From NCBI GenBank assembly GCA_009767595.1, contig VSDK01012891.1:65027-129026 (forward strand): DNA of 64,000 nt, given 5' to 3'. Position 1 is the stretch's first letter. Each line of letters opens with the position of its first letter. The translations under genes and the position numbers were made by a program. Shown here one piece after another: positions 10,701-20,218 of the stretch. The notes below the pieces were generated by a model. The model worked only from the letters and a program-made list of their open reading frames with translations. It made no database searches and had not been told where the DNA came from. This DNA comes from Symbiodinium kawagutii. Its lineage: Eukaryota; Sar; Dinophyceae; Suessiales; Symbiodiniaceae.

Positions 10701-13190
10701 TTGCAGTTGAAATCCTTGGATCTTTTGTTCCCTAACCAAAATGCTGTTTTCGATATTAAAGATCACGCTCGTGATCTAGGCGAATTGATACAGTATTCAC
10801 GTAAACAAGTTATTGAACCTTTGGCCGATAGGATCAAAGAGGGTTGTAAACGGTTACAGAGACTAGCATGGATCCCAATTTCCATCCAACAAAAAGCAAA
10901 AATTATTCAGGGGGGCATTTGGCCCTATGCCTTGTACGCGGTGGATACACACTACACAGGCAAAGCTCATTTTGCTAAACTGCGGTCAGCGGTTGCCAAC
11001 GCATTTGCTGGTTTTAAATCACAGGCCAGTCCCTATCTGGCATGTACGCTCCTTTCTTCTTTTTTGCAAGACCCTTTGGTCTATGTGTTGACGACCTTTT
11101 GCCGTGTGATACGTAGATTGCATGTGATTCAGCCGGATATTGCAAGGAATTTGGTTGATATGGCTTTTAATTTTTCTGGTGCAGTTGCTTATGGGCCTGC
11201 CTCCTCATTTTCCAAGTACCTTGGTGTCATTGATGCAAGCATTACCTCTGATGGTGATGTCTATTATGCCGGGTACCGGCGCTTCAATGTCTTTCATGAC
11301 CATGGCAAAACTTTTCGACGTGAGCTTGCGAGCATGTGGGAACACTATATGGTTTCTCATTGCATTGACCGTAAAGGTATCCATCCATGTTACTATGACT
11401 TCCAAGCCACTCGTCAGATTTTTATGCAATTAGATTCTTGTGATCAAAAAATCATTTTGCTCAACATCATTGGCGGTTACCAATCAAATTCTGTGAAATC
11501 CAAATGGGCGGAGGATGCTGATGAACAGTGTCCTCTCTGTGAATCTAAAGATCACAGACGTCACCAGATCCTTGAATGTTCAGCTTTGCATGTGGTCCGG
11601 GAAAAGCATCCGGATGCCATCAGTATTTTAGAGAACCAGCAGCCAGATTGGATTTATCATCCGATTATTCAGGCAGACAAACGTGCTATGCCGGTGCAAC
11701 ATATTTTGCGTAATTTTGATAAGCTTGAAGCGTCTTTTGAGGGTCAACCTTCACAGCCCACTCATGTATACTTCACTGACGGTGCATGTCAATTTCCTGC
11801 TAATGTGCATTTTCGCTTCAGTGCATGGGCTGTCATTCGTGATATTGCAGAAAATTTTGAGGAGTCATTGAAATTCGCCATTTTCGCCAATAACACAGGT
11901 GGGGTGGTTCCCACTTTTCGGTGTATTGCTCTTGGATTCACACCTTTTGGTCAGACAATTGACCGTGCGGAATTGGTTGCTGTTTACCAAGCTTTAGCTA
12001 ATGCTTGCCTTGATCCAATGTGTCACGTTGTCAAAATCTACACAGATTCTCAGTATGTCACCAACATCATGCACGCAATTGACAGAGGAGTGCAATTCAC
12101 CTCTCTTCATAAACTTGCCAACTCGGATGTAATTTTAGACATTACTCGTTTGCAGTGGTCTTTTGAGGTGCAGTTGATCAAAGTTAAAAGTCACCGTGAT
12201 CCCAAAGATGCTGTGGATAATTTTGACCTTTGGACCATTTTAGGTAACGCAGCGGCCGATCGTGCAGCATCATGTGCCTTGAACCGCTTGCCTTCTCTGA
12301 TCCACACATGGGTTCAGGATTTAGTCAAATTTGAAGATGAAACCAAAGCTGATCTTCGAAAAGTCCTTGATAATTATGCAGAACTGAATAAAACTAGATT
12401 AAAATTGCTTCAGGATGCGGACCTTGTCCCTAAGTATGGTCAGCCTGTTCAACAACAGGCCCAACTTTTCCAGGCATCTGCAGCTGATGTCTGTCGTGAT
12501 TATGATATCCCTAATGCCAGGGTTTTGAGTGACATGGGGTTTTCCTCATACATCGCTGAAGGTAGTTTGCAAGGCACTGTCTTTGCGCATGCACTTTTTT
12601 ATTGGTGGTCGCAGTTGAGATGGCCCGACGAAGTTTCCACCGCATCATCCAATGATGCCATGAGTGAATGTTGCAGCTGGGGAATTTCCTTTTTTGAGCT
12701 TGTAATCAACTTTATCCAGTGTACAGGTTTTTGGTGTCCGGTTAGGATACCGGGTGGGGGAGCCACTTCGGAATACATTTCATATCAAGACCTCATGGCC
12801 CAGATCCAGCCACATCAACATCGATCTGCAGTGCGTCAAGCCATGTCACTTCAGTCAGCATTGCAGTGCTTACAACCCATGGCTGGCAAGAACTGGTTTC
12901 CTTCACATGTTAAATTTTCTCAGACATCGCTCCGCCGTTTAGGCTTTAAGGCAAAGTCCAGGGGGTCACCCCACGACCCATCCTACCTTTTCAAAATGAA
13001 ACTATCTCGTATGTTTCCAAATATCTTCACAAGCTTGGTGATGCCACAACACTTTGCAACGACATTTCGGATGTTCTCATTTCGCATTCCTACGTGCCTC
13101 CGGAAGGCGTGCACGAACCATCTGTCCATTTTAGAGTCTCTAGATACGCCACGATCAAGACGCGTCAAAAACGACAAGGAGGTTAATTAG
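7779..13190 (+). CDS. Retrotransposon ORF2: APE endonuclease, reverse transcriptase, RNase H polyprotein
   Basis: The protein is 1,803 aa. Residues 66-69 are NPGP. An exonuclease-endonuclease-phosphatase type domain follows: LFLLSET, then GGDFN (Asp227), then DSHSPL (His298), the usual catalytic set for nicking target DNA. The reverse transcriptase contains GSTMDLTKAFN (motif A, Asp838), GTPQGA (motif B, about 886-891) and VYADNW (motif C, Asp929, Asn930), so the second Asp of the usual DD is Asn. A CPLC-x4-H-x2-H-x4-C knuckle lies at about 1251-1268. RNase H has all four acidic residues: TDGA (Asp1334), AELVA (Glu1398), YTDSQYV (Asp1423) and AAADRAA (Asp1494). About 300 further residues have no motif I recognise. 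It makes and integrates the cDNA by target-primed reverse transcription. It is in frame with ORF1. The ATG at 7779 is the first after the stop and is immediately followed by a second ATG. Confidence 0.95.
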   Translation: MMPSMFVVHSLWSVAIFRICQYHSLQIRSISQRDHPLFRSELPVTRRVACNQYNYLHAARIGEATNPGPVTVAISNPTQLHGKTEQISKLGYDLFLLSETSATQQAITNLSKEYSRLKYKTFFSKEVPHKKQTLDGHPSLRGDAIGTAILTKLPARVFRGSIPDPVWNTCRINAGIIRIGQLEVLSVAIYGFANALTTSLQKLNDVLLAAAFDLVSQTKLPFIIGGDFNQPVQDMPCFSHLYNMGAREAFALFRERFNRELPATCRGATRNDTAILHPAIAALVQDMWVDQSHIFDSHSPLCIKLHSPDVPIPTLHWVVPEGFHAFPLQSDLFESSYTEMAKKHDFNLEITSQSSGSDALSQWSQCCEDAVNRSLQIQHQHDPIHNPTSRLPRQFRGRCKFKTTTHTSGVRGIPQDRFGHFNPDVEVYSKIAFAKVKQTRRLRSLYKALQSFQMRRDSFDAQKIAEMQTQFQSEWKKIFQAHGYGNSWPNWLCKFDQVSVVTKQLPCMDDLFSFLQITEYDANACCRQEALQRKQAFKYAIKLDVEENFSTMTYKIVKAKDAHRLQEVPFVVQSTANLCRASKGNQCIRLAKELSVTLNAEATFGQARILVLSQDHNRIAFKVLEGQLSAVDIFRQERVAITPQEIDEAFRQFWQPMWQRDSEQEAVDLQCWESFQQEFQVANLPNFPVHVTLEDPDEWFAAIKNLDDGKTPGFDGWRHEELKMLPKNAIYDLIKILAKLVHVGLDSDMLAAKTCLLSKVEVPSSMEHGRPITVLPTLYRLCSKIIYQQIMRVWATQLPAGISGGIPARSVRDVAVMQSLQIERSLAAKQDLCGSTMDLTKAFNLLPRAPTKFILSRLGIPDFVLNFWFDNLTRMTRSLVFAGTQGTPQGATTGFAEGDCLSIIAMLAIAIFFFYRMIDVGVTPTVYADNWSWLCRTFAQQWNAWLHTLNIVASLKMQISLKKSWVWATSKPLRLQLKSLDLLFPNQNAVFDIKDHARDLGELIQYSRKQVIEPLADRIKEGCKRLQRLAWIPISIQQKAKIIQGGIWPYALYAVDTHYTGKAHFAKLRSAVANAFAGFKSQASPYLACTLLSSFLQDPLVYVLTTFCRVIRRLHVIQPDIARNLVDMAFNFSGAVAYGPASSFSKYLGVIDASITSDGDVYYAGYRRFNVFHDHGKTFRRELASMWEHYMVSHCIDRKGIHPCYYDFQATRQIFMQLDSCDQKIILLNIIGGYQSNSVKSKWAEDADEQCPLCESKDHRRHQILECSALHVVREKHPDAISILENQQPDWIYHPIIQADKRAMPVQHILRNFDKLEASFEGQPSQPTHVYFTDGACQFPANVHFRFSAWAVIRDIAENFEESLKFAIFANNTGGVVPTFRCIALGFTPFGQTIDRAELVAVYQALANACLDPMCHVVKIYTDSQYVTNIMHAIDRGVQFTSLHKLANSDVILDITRLQWSFEVQLIKVKSHRDPKDAVDNFDLWTILGNAAADRAASCALNRLPSLIHTWVQDLVKFEDETKADLRKVLDNYAELNKTRLKLLQDADLVPKYGQPVQQQAQLFQASAADVCRDYDIPNARVLSDMGFSSYIAEGSLQGTVFAHALFYWWSQLRWPDEVSTASSNDAMSECCSWGISFFELVINFIQCTGFWCPVRIPGGGATSEYISYQDLMAQIQPHQHRSAVRQAMSLQSALQCLQPMAGKNWFPSHVKFSQTSLRRLGFKAKSRGSPHDPSYLFKMKLSRMFPNIFTSLVMPQHFATTFRMFSFRIPTCLRKACTNHLSILESLDTPRSRRVKNDKEVN
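7974..7985 (+). other. NPGP (2A-like) motif near the ORF2 N-terminus
   Basis: The motif GEATNPGP lies 66 residues into ORF2. NPGP is the invariant core of 2A ribosome-skipping peptides, which are known near the N-termini of several non-LTR element proteins. The preceding residues (GEAT) do not match the usual D(V/I)Ex, so activity is uncertain. Confidence 0.4.
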
Positions 13191-13281
13191 TTGCTGCTGT
13201 GCATGTTTCTGTTTCTTTTCACTTTGCTCCCGCTACAACAGCCTGGGACTTTGTGATGTGGATCGTCCGCAAGCGTGCCGA
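13191..13281 (+). other. Retrotransposon 3' UTR without poly(A)
   Basis: Ninety-one bases from the ORF2 stop to the target duplication end AAGCGTGCCGA with no A-run or short tandem tail. The element reverse transcriptase must therefore recognise a specific 3' sequence or structure (inference). Confidence 0.7.
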
Positions 13282-13296
13282 GTCAATAACAGGGGA
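13282..13296. repeat. Target-site duplication, 3' copy
   Basis: Exact second copy of the 15-mer at 2391-2405. The flanking sequence continues the local TTAACCAACC-type repeat that the element interrupted. Confidence 0.9.
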
Positions 13297-15044
13297 TGAT
13301 AATCAACAAGTATAGGGGATATATACCAACTAAATGGCGAGCTGGGTCAAGCAGTTAACCAACCAACTGATGGGGGAGAAGTTCACCAACAATTTCGGAC
13401 AGAAAACAATGGTTAATGATGGGGGAACCAGGGGGACTCAGGGTTTTGACCCATAGCCATATAGTAATAACGAACTTAACTAGTTATGTTGATTTTAGAT
13501 GATCACCTATTCACTGTTTTTTATAGTGGTCATCAACCAGTCGTTGCGATATGGGATGCATCAATAGTTATTGTTATTGTTGATAACAATGGTGATATGT
13601 GCTGCTGGTATTTATTGTTGACTAAATGTTAGCAATAGTGCCAACAATCAATAAGTGATGTTGACAATCACTAGTGTTGATATTGCAACGATCATTTAAG
13701 CAGCAACAAGTGTATTGATCACGCTTTTATAACAACAATGCATGTTATTAAACAAGTGATATGTTCCATTGAAAATTTGATTCAGTCGATTCAGCAACAA
13801 CAAATATGTTTTGTTCAGAAAACAAGGACGGTCAACCCAGAAGCCGACAAACAACGATTCAGAAATCAAACAAAATCTACACGATGCAGAAACAAAAGAT
13901 CGCGCCATTCAGAAACCAAAATCAGAAGCAAAAAACGCACAATTCAGAAACACAAAATTACCATCAGTTTGGAAACATTGTCATCGAGATCGAATTGTCA
14001 TCGAATGACCATTCGAAGCATGGGTTGCGGTTTTCCATTCATGGTAGGTTTCCCAACCAAGGGTTTTCGGCTTCATGCTCCATTTGCGAATTACTCGTTT
14101 TGATTTCACCGGCGGTTGGTTTTGGAATCACGGACATCCATAGACTACTTGGATCCCCGGGAACTGGTTGGGAAGGCATGTTTATGTGGTTCAGTTAGTG
14201 ACTGGGAACTTACCATGATTAGATGGGGTTATAAGCTACCTTGTAGGGCCTATCAGCATGGTTCTATCCCAGACCCTGGTCGCTGCACATCCAAGTATCC
14301 AACAGTGTCCAGTCAGCCTCAAGGTGGGACAGCCCATAGTCATTCGTCCTCTATGGCCCAGTTTTTTTGCTATTGTTGACAGATGGAGTTATGGCTATGT
14401 TTTTTGACCATTTGTGGTCATAGCCAATAGGACATAGTTCTAGTTTAGTTGTGGCTAAAAATGCCATAGTTGACAATTAACAGCTATAGTTTTTGGTTGC
14501 GATGGTCAACGACATAGTTGATGATAGCTTTGTAAAACTTAGCTAGGATGTTTGTTGAGGAATCGTATTTTGAGATGAAATTTTGGCTGATCATGTGCCG
14601 TAGCTGCTGAATGCTCTTCAGGGGCTATCAAGAATTGGTCAGTTCCAACGGGGAAACCAATTATTCCAAGGCACTCTCAGGAAAAGAACATGTAATAACA
14701 AGGCAAACAATCATAAACCTTTATCAAAGATTGCCAACCGCTATAGACCCGTCATTTAGTCGCCATGACTGGCTGACCGTTGCTAAACTATCGCGAGTTG
14801 TCAAGCATCTGACTAGTGGCTGAGTACTGGTAAATACAATTGGTTTCTTGACCATTTCAACCATGTAACGAAATTACATGTATGTGTGTCGAATATTGTG
14901 TTTCTTACACATATACAAGTATATGTGTGTATGTATATTTATATATATATATATATATTTGTATTTATGTATTTATTTGCCTATAAGACCCACCTGCATT
15001 TGCCGAAGCACCATTTCTCCGCCTCGCTCTTTTTTTTGCTTCAG
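13297..15044. other. NSUN intron sequence downstream of the retrotransposon
   Basis: AT-rich sequence containing a family 1 TIR element at 13334-13460 and two runs of CAGAAA/ACAAAATC words (13800-13960). An ATATAT tract lies at 14936-14960. A T-rich tract at 15029-15044 forms the polypyrimidine tract and acceptor of the next exon. Open frames of 70-130 codons at 13740-14200 show no family motif and are not called. Confidence 0.5.
13334..13460. mobile_element. TIR family 1 element
   Basis: Starts ATGGCGAGCTGGGTCAAG and ends TTTTGACCCATAGCCAT, 127 bp. It lies 37 bases 3' of the retrotransposon target duplication, so the LINE landed at the edge of this repeat. Confidence 0.7.
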
Positions 15045-15081
15045 GCGGTCGAGTACCTTGGATCCGCCAGGCGAAACAGCG
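15045..15081 (+). CDS. NSUN gene, short internal exon
   Basis: A long T-rich tract and acceptor TTGCTTCAG precede 37 bases reading AVEYLGSARRNS plus one base. The donor is GTGGGT at 15082. It enters in phase 0, matching the exon at 2104, and leaves in phase 1, matching the two leading bases of the exon at 16238. The sequence itself is not conserved enough to assign alone; the call rests on phase and position. Confidence 0.5.
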
Positions 15082-16237
15082 GTGGGTGGAAGCGATGGTT
15101 GATGGGTTGGATGGGTGGGTGGTGGTCAATGGATGGCTTAGTGGATGGCTGAGTGGATGGCTTAATGGATAGCTTAGTGGATAATCAATGATGGTTGAGA
15201 AGCAGATTTGCAGTGCTTAATAGTGGTTGATGATAGTTAATAGTCAATAATTGATAGCATTCATCATCATCGATGAAGTGGTTGGTTAATGACGACTTAT
15301 GATGCTCCATGCTGCGAAAACCTTCGATCAACAATGGAGTATAGGAGTGTTAGGAGAAGAGCAAGGCAAGGTTGGTCAGTTGTGTCAAGCAGCAAGCATG
15401 TTCCGACAAACAGTTTGTTGCTGAAACTGGATTTTGTAGTTCATAGCAAACCAGAGCAAAGCATATCAAAACAACTGACAGCAACAGTAAGGGATGATAT
15501 AGCAAGAATTGACGGCAAACTGTTTGATTGTGGTTCATCCGTTTCAAGACTTTCAAGTGCATACAATTTCCCATGATTTTGATATAAGGTGTCGAAATGG
15601 TGTTACCAAGCACTTGCTGCTTTCTTCGATATGACGAGCATTGGCAGGTTGGGTGTGCCTCATATTTCCGTATGTACGCAGATACGCACGTATACATCAA
15701 TATGTGCTGTACAGGCGCTACGTACTTGAGGAATACCACCACAATAGTTGAAAATCACGATTACACGGATAATACTGTAATATTCCTAGTTGCTTTATTT
15801 GCTCAACCAGTATATGGTGGTTTCTCAAAATAGGGGTACCCCTAAATCATCCAGTTTATTACTCATTTATTATTAGTAAACCAACCATTTTGGGCTCCCT
15901 ATTTTGAGAAACCAGTATATATTACTCTCAACAATCATTGAGAAAAGGAAAAAAAGGTGGCCATGTCATGTTGGGATGCTCAACGTCCGAGCCACCAAAA
16001 CAAGCTGTTGATTCTTCAGATGGGATTCTTCATGGAACTGGTTGGGAATGAGGTCTCTGTTAGCATGTCTTGTCTATCTAAATTGTTATTAATCTAAGTG
16101 GATATTCTTCGACCCAACTGATATAATCCAAGTGGTACCATATACATTTATATATATATATGTATATAGCTTAAGTCACCTATAAGTATCACACTGGTTC
16201 TTGTTTAAGCCAAGTATGCTGTTCTCCCGTGCGGCAG
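15082..16237. other. NSUN intron
   Basis: Contains GGATGGCTTAGT repeats at 15115-15180, the family 2 TIR element at 15817-15913 and an AT dinucleotide tract near 16145-16170. The open frame on + at 15289-15576 has no recognised motif. No exon-like GC island was seen apart from those listed. Confidence 0.5.
15817..15913. mobile_element. TIR family 2 element with target duplication
   Basis: Begins GGTGGTTTCTCAAAATAGGG and ends CCCTATTTTGAGAAACC, 97 bp. It is flanked on both sides by AGTATAT (15810-15816 and 15914-15920); the shared run can be extended to ACCAGTATAT. The duplication of at least 7 bp supports movement by a DNA transposase. Confidence 0.8.
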
Positions 16238-16308
16238 CTTCGCCACAGGATGGTCTCTTCGAGCTTCAACTGGGTCTTCTGTCCAACGGCTTCGCGCTCC
16301 TCAAGGAG
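16238..16308 (+). CDS. NSUN gene exon preceding the catalytic motif
   Basis: After acceptor GTGCGGCAG the reading is ASPQDG then LFELQLGLLSNGFALLKE, with donor GTTCCC at 16309. This is the helix that precedes the catalytic strand in NOP2/Sun proteins, usually LQxxLLxNGFxLLKxGG. It joins in phase 0 to the next exon, giving ...ALLKE-GGCLVYATCS. Confidence 0.75.
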
Positions 16309-17390
16309 GTTCCCCGGGCAGGGTGGCGTTGCGCATGGCGTTGCGGCGTTGCGTTGATGGATGATGGCATGATGTGGTGAGGCCCCAAGCTCGCTCCAAC
16401 TTGGGATCCGAAGTGGTTGGTGATGGTCCTCTGGTTGGATATGCGCCCCAAGTGGCACAAAATGATGAGAGGAACATGCTGAATACACATAGATGACTAG
16501 GGGCTTAAAATCATGATAATACTATGCTTAATAAGCTTAGATGGTGGTAAATGATTACAACAACCACTGGTATCTCACTGCTTGCTGGCTTAAAATGATG
16601 AGAATAACCACTGGTTCATAGTTTCAACCCATTCTTCCTATCCGTGAGATCCTTCATCACCAAAGGTTTTTCACCTGCCACAAGTTCAGCACCCACAGCG
16701 CCTTGCCGCCGCGACTACCCGAAGCTGCCGCCGCTTGTAGCTGGTGGTGAACTCTTGCGGGACTCTGCCTCAGTGATGAGCATTTCACCGTCGTCGCTAT
16801 ATGGATGATAGATCAAGATCTCGATAACTTCCCTTGTTTTCAGTCATGGCTTCACCAAGTGTATGGCTACCATGGTGAACTATTCCAGGTTGAATGGTAG
16901 AATCGTTGTGTCACAATGCTACGTCACATGGTTCACGACAGATTTATCACAATAAGAATAAGACCATGGTTTCACATCGTTTCTACAATTTGACATTGTC
17001 AGCATGGGAAATAAGAGTATATATAGCTCTACCTAGCTGCCAGCTGCTACCATGGCTCATGATATTGTTGCCAGAATAGCTGTACATAACCCATTATCAA
17101 TCGGCAGCTATAATAGCTAGCACAATAGCTACCATGATGAAATGATATACTATAGTACTTGCAATAATAGCTATACCAATACTACAATTGTTACTATTAT
17201 TGCTATAATCTATAGCTGTGGCCAGTATAGCTATAACCATTATAGCCATAACCACTATTGCCAAACCATCATGATATACCATAATAGCTATGATAATAGC
17301 TACCATGGGTAAAAATCAGAGCTACCATAATAGCTCTACCATCACATGGCTATCGCCAGTTCTCGCCATCTCTACCTCCATCCGCATCAG
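16309..17390. other. NSUN intron with one unexplained GC-rich island
   Basis: A GC-rich stretch at 16685-16775 looks exon-like (acceptor CTGCCACAAG or TTCAG) but has no place in the family alignment between the two flanking exons. It may be an alternative exon or chance. The rest is AT-rich, with TAGCTATAATAGC-type repeats at 17100-17335. Confidence 0.4.
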
Positions 17391-17444
17391 GGTGGCTGCT
17401 TAGTCTATGCGACCTGCTCCTTATGTCAGCGTCAAAACGAAGAC
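17391..17444 (+). CDS. NSUN gene exon with catalytic TCS motif
   Basis: After acceptor CCGCATCAG the exon reads GGCLVYATCSLCQRQNED. The TCS cysteine is the nucleophile of the NOP2/Sun family, and the following QNED matches the conserved (E/Q)NE(x)VV. The most likely donor is GTGGCA at 17445. Joined to the preceding exon it reproduces the family block without a gap. Downstream exons encoding the C-terminus are not securely found; an island at 21546-21677 is a candidate. Confidence 0.85.
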
Positions 17445-18584
17445 GTGGCACCCCGCCGGAGCAATTCAGGGGGGGCTTGGGTGGAGTCATTGGTAGATTG
17501 GATTTCTAGTGCTGATCTGGTGGTTTTGATAGGGTATGATAGGGGTTGCAGTACTATTAATGATGCTTAATACTAGGGAATCATAACCAACAAACTTATG
17601 GTTAAACAACTATTGGTTGGTGGTTTGATTGATTTGCATTGGTGGCTTTACAAATGAAATATGGAATATTCTAGGGTTAAAGCGATGGTAAGTCATGGTT
17701 AACTATGGAGGATAACCAACAAGTTGATGGTTTGATCGACATTTTTTCCCCTTTACTTGGGATGGTTGGTTGACAGGTGTTGTTCAAAAGGATTGTAACC
17801 ACCAACCAGTGGAGGATCGTGAATGAATAGTCAACAGCGACCCTTGGACTTGTCGATTCTATTTATTATAACGACCGTTTGGATGTCGACATGTTGCGGT
17901 CCCGCTGACCGGGTACATAGCTAAGGCGTCATCATGGCTGTACTGCCCTTCCATTCTTGGTGATTGCTGGTAACCACCATGTAGTAACTATTATTAACTT
18001 TTACATTTAATTCTTTTCCATTACACTACTAAGGCATAGACCGTTTTCAACTTTTACACGACTGACTAAGTTATTTCACATACCAACACGAATCATCAGC
18101 TAACGATGGCTGGCTTAACGTTGGTCTCTCCCGCAGCCCCGTGAATCAAGGTGAGGTTTAGGGCTGGTGGCTTCGACAACCCGCCATGACGGGAACCCCC
18201 AAGTTATTAGGACGGTTGGTTCCAATAACTAAGCGCACTTGCCCGGCTTGGGAAACGATCGACTATGATCCACTGGACATTTTTTTCGAGGTGGATTTTC
18301 CGCACGACCAAGTTAGTGCACCCAGAGAGTATATCATGATGTGATTGAAATGGTTATTCATGTTCAACGAGTATTTAGTGGCATCATCGAGCATGTTTGA
18401 AATAAGATGATAGTTTTACCATGATCCATGATGAAGTCGCATCATATCAGCGTTTCCTATTCCCATTACGGGACATGTTCACCATCATCGCAACCGTTAC
18501 CGATAGTCTCGGTGTGTTCAACTGTTAAGTATCACTAAGCATCAGCATAAATTGATTACGTTGTCAAGGCATTACAAATCAAAT
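17445..18584. other. Intron or intergenic sequence, nothing recognised
   Basis: Mixed AT-rich sequence with TGGTTAAC words and a moderately GC-rich stretch near 18120-18250 with no open exon that I can support. Confidence 0.35.
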
Positions 18585-18730
18585 CATATCAACCCTCATA
18601 TCAACCCTCATATCAACCCTCATATCAACCCTCATATCAACCCTCATATCAACCCTCATATCAACCCTCATCAACCCTCATATCAACCCTCATATCAACC
18701 CTCATTTCAACCCTCATTTCAACCCTCATA
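18585..18730. repeat. 12-bp tandem repeat ATATCAACCCTC
   Basis: About twelve near-perfect copies with one shortened unit and a few A-to-T variants at the right end. Confidence 0.95.
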
Positions 18731-18779
18731 ACAGTTATCATCCAAGATCATTCACCATCTTCAACCATCGCGGATCCAG

Positions 18780-18902
18780 TGCTCAACCCAGTGCCAGTCC
18801 CGTGGCCGCGTCGCAGGTAAATGCCCTGCTGAAACAGAACTCGAGTGCAGCCGCATGGCCTTGATTCTTTTCGCGGGAGTTCGCAAGCGAAATCCGCAGG
18901 GG
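18780..18902 (+). other. Exon-like GC island, unassigned
   Basis: Acceptor-like CGGATCCAG is followed by about 120 GC-rich bases open in more than one frame. One frame contains VLNPVPVPWPRRR ending at a GTAAAT donor; another is open to ATCCGCAG and contains MALILFAGVRKRNPQ. It may hold the next NSUN exon, but neither frame could be anchored to the family. Confidence 0.3.
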
Positions 18903-18908
18903 GTAACT

Positions 18909-19001
18909 GGCTACGGGTCAATATTAACAAACGATAATGGCGGATAATAACCAACCATTTTATAGGGAAACAATTGTTAATGACAGGGGAACCAGGGGTA
19001 T
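18909..19001. mobile_element. TIR family 1 element, right end lost
   Basis: Starts GGCTACGGGTCAATATTAAC and runs to CAGGGGTAT, where a family 2 element begins at about 19009. The terminal TTGACCCATAGCCAT is missing, which suggests deletion or nested insertion at this junction. Confidence 0.6.
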
Positions 19002-19008
19002 AAGTGGA

Positions 19009-19105
19009 GCTTTCTCAAAATAGGAAACCCGCCAAGTTACGGACGGTTAATTGGTATAAATGATTCACATTGGATGATTTGGGGGTACTCCGATTTTGAG
19101 AAACC
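19009..19105. mobile_element. TIR family 2 element
   Basis: Begins GCTTTCTCAAAATAGG and ends GATTTTGAGAAACC. It abuts the truncated family 1 element to its left. Confidence 0.6.
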
Positions 19106-20200
19106 AAATGATTTGCAACGGTTAGTGATGGGTTCCTGGTGGTTATAACTTGTGGTTGATAATGGTTGGAATGCGGTTCATGATCAAATCATGATGATTT
19201 ATCATGGTTGAGGATGGTTAGCCAATGGTTGACTAATTGTACGCAATGGTTGGTCAATCAATGGAGAAACGATTCATGATTGTTTTACTGATGGTGAATG
19301 ATTGGTTAGTGGATGGTTGGCGGGGGTTAGGAACCTACAATGATAGGCCATCATGGTTTAATGATGCTTAAATGATGGTTGATATTGGCTTCACCTAATT
19401 GTTTATAATGGTCGATATTTGGTTTGTGTTTTTCATCATTAATGAATCATGATTGGTCATGGTCAAGCAATGGTTCATTGACAGCTGACCAGGCTTGATG
19501 TTTTTTGAATAGTCGACGTTGGTTAATGACGGTGAGTAGCCAACAATAGGGGATGACAAGCAACAATACCGATCAATCATTGGTTACTTGGTGGCTGAGG
19601 CATAGTTGATGGTTTCTGATGATCAAAGGCGCTAAAGTAATGGTTGAACATCACGGGGAAAGGAGCATCCTTGTTTAATCACAAATGATTTACCATAGTC
19701 ATAGGTACTATTGTAACCATGGTTATACGATTAATTCATTGATTATCTAGTTGATATACCATTGATGATGATTTTAAAGCCTGTGATGACTCTGTTCGGC
19801 TATCTTACAGGCTTTACACGCATGCGTATATGCCAGTCATCACTCCACATCAGGACGTAGCCAACCATGACCAACGACTGCTACTTTCTGTGCCACGGCT
19901 GTCACGCCATCAGGAAGCTCAGGCCTGGTTCCATAGAAATACTGTAAGTGGTTGATCTGCAAAGAATAGTTATTTCCAGCTTCCAGGTTAGTTTACCAGA
20001 GTGCTATGGAATTTCGGAGAATCGACTGGTGGCTTCCAGGTTTGTTTACCACAGTCCTGGTGACATGGACCTTTTTGGAGAATCGGCCTTTGGAGAAGTC
20101 ATTGTTAAAGCAAACATCCTTTCTGGTGTTCTGCAACTTCAGCCCTAGATTTTATTTTTGAGACTGACGTTTTGACTAGTACGTCTTTCGAGAAATCAGG
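19106..20200. other. AT-rich repeats; no coding signal
   Basis: Dominated by ATGGTTGATGATGG words. Two short relatives of the TIR family 3 end (CCAGGTTAGTTTACCAGAG at about 19984 and CCAGGTTTGTTTACCACAG at about 20037) lie in the same orientation. Confidence 0.4.
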
Positions 20201-20218
20201 ATCATGCAACAACGCATG

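Larger units (their letters stand above)
2406..13281 (+). mobile_element. DNMT-carrying non-LTR (LINE) retrotransposon, 10.9 kb
   Basis: The element has a 60-bp 5' UTR, ORF1 (2466-7769), ORF2 (7779-13190) and a 91-bp 3' UTR, bounded by a perfect 15-bp target duplication. There are no long terminal repeats and no poly(A) or microsatellite tail; the 3' end reads AAGCGTGCCGA. Domain order is cytosine-5 DNA methyltransferase, uncharacterised region with ubiquitin-like segment, coiled coil, APE-type endonuclease, reverse transcriptase, zinc knuckle, RNase H. The frame is unbroken by indels over 10,725 nt and has only two internal stops, so the copy is young. It lies in sense orientation inside the NSUN gene intron, next to a family 1 TIR element. 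DNMT capture by retrotransposons of Symbiodinium and charophyte algae has been reported before (de Mendoza and colleagues, 2018, from memory); whether this family is the same is not decidable here. Confidence 0.93.

Noticed and set aside
2406-13281. LTR retrotransposon interpretation
   Set aside because: There are no long terminal repeats, integrase or protease; the APE endonuclease, 15-bp duplication and domain order fit a non-LTR element.
18585-18730. CRISPR-like regular repeat
   Set aside because: The 12-bp units are directly tandem with no spacers, and the genome is eukaryotic.
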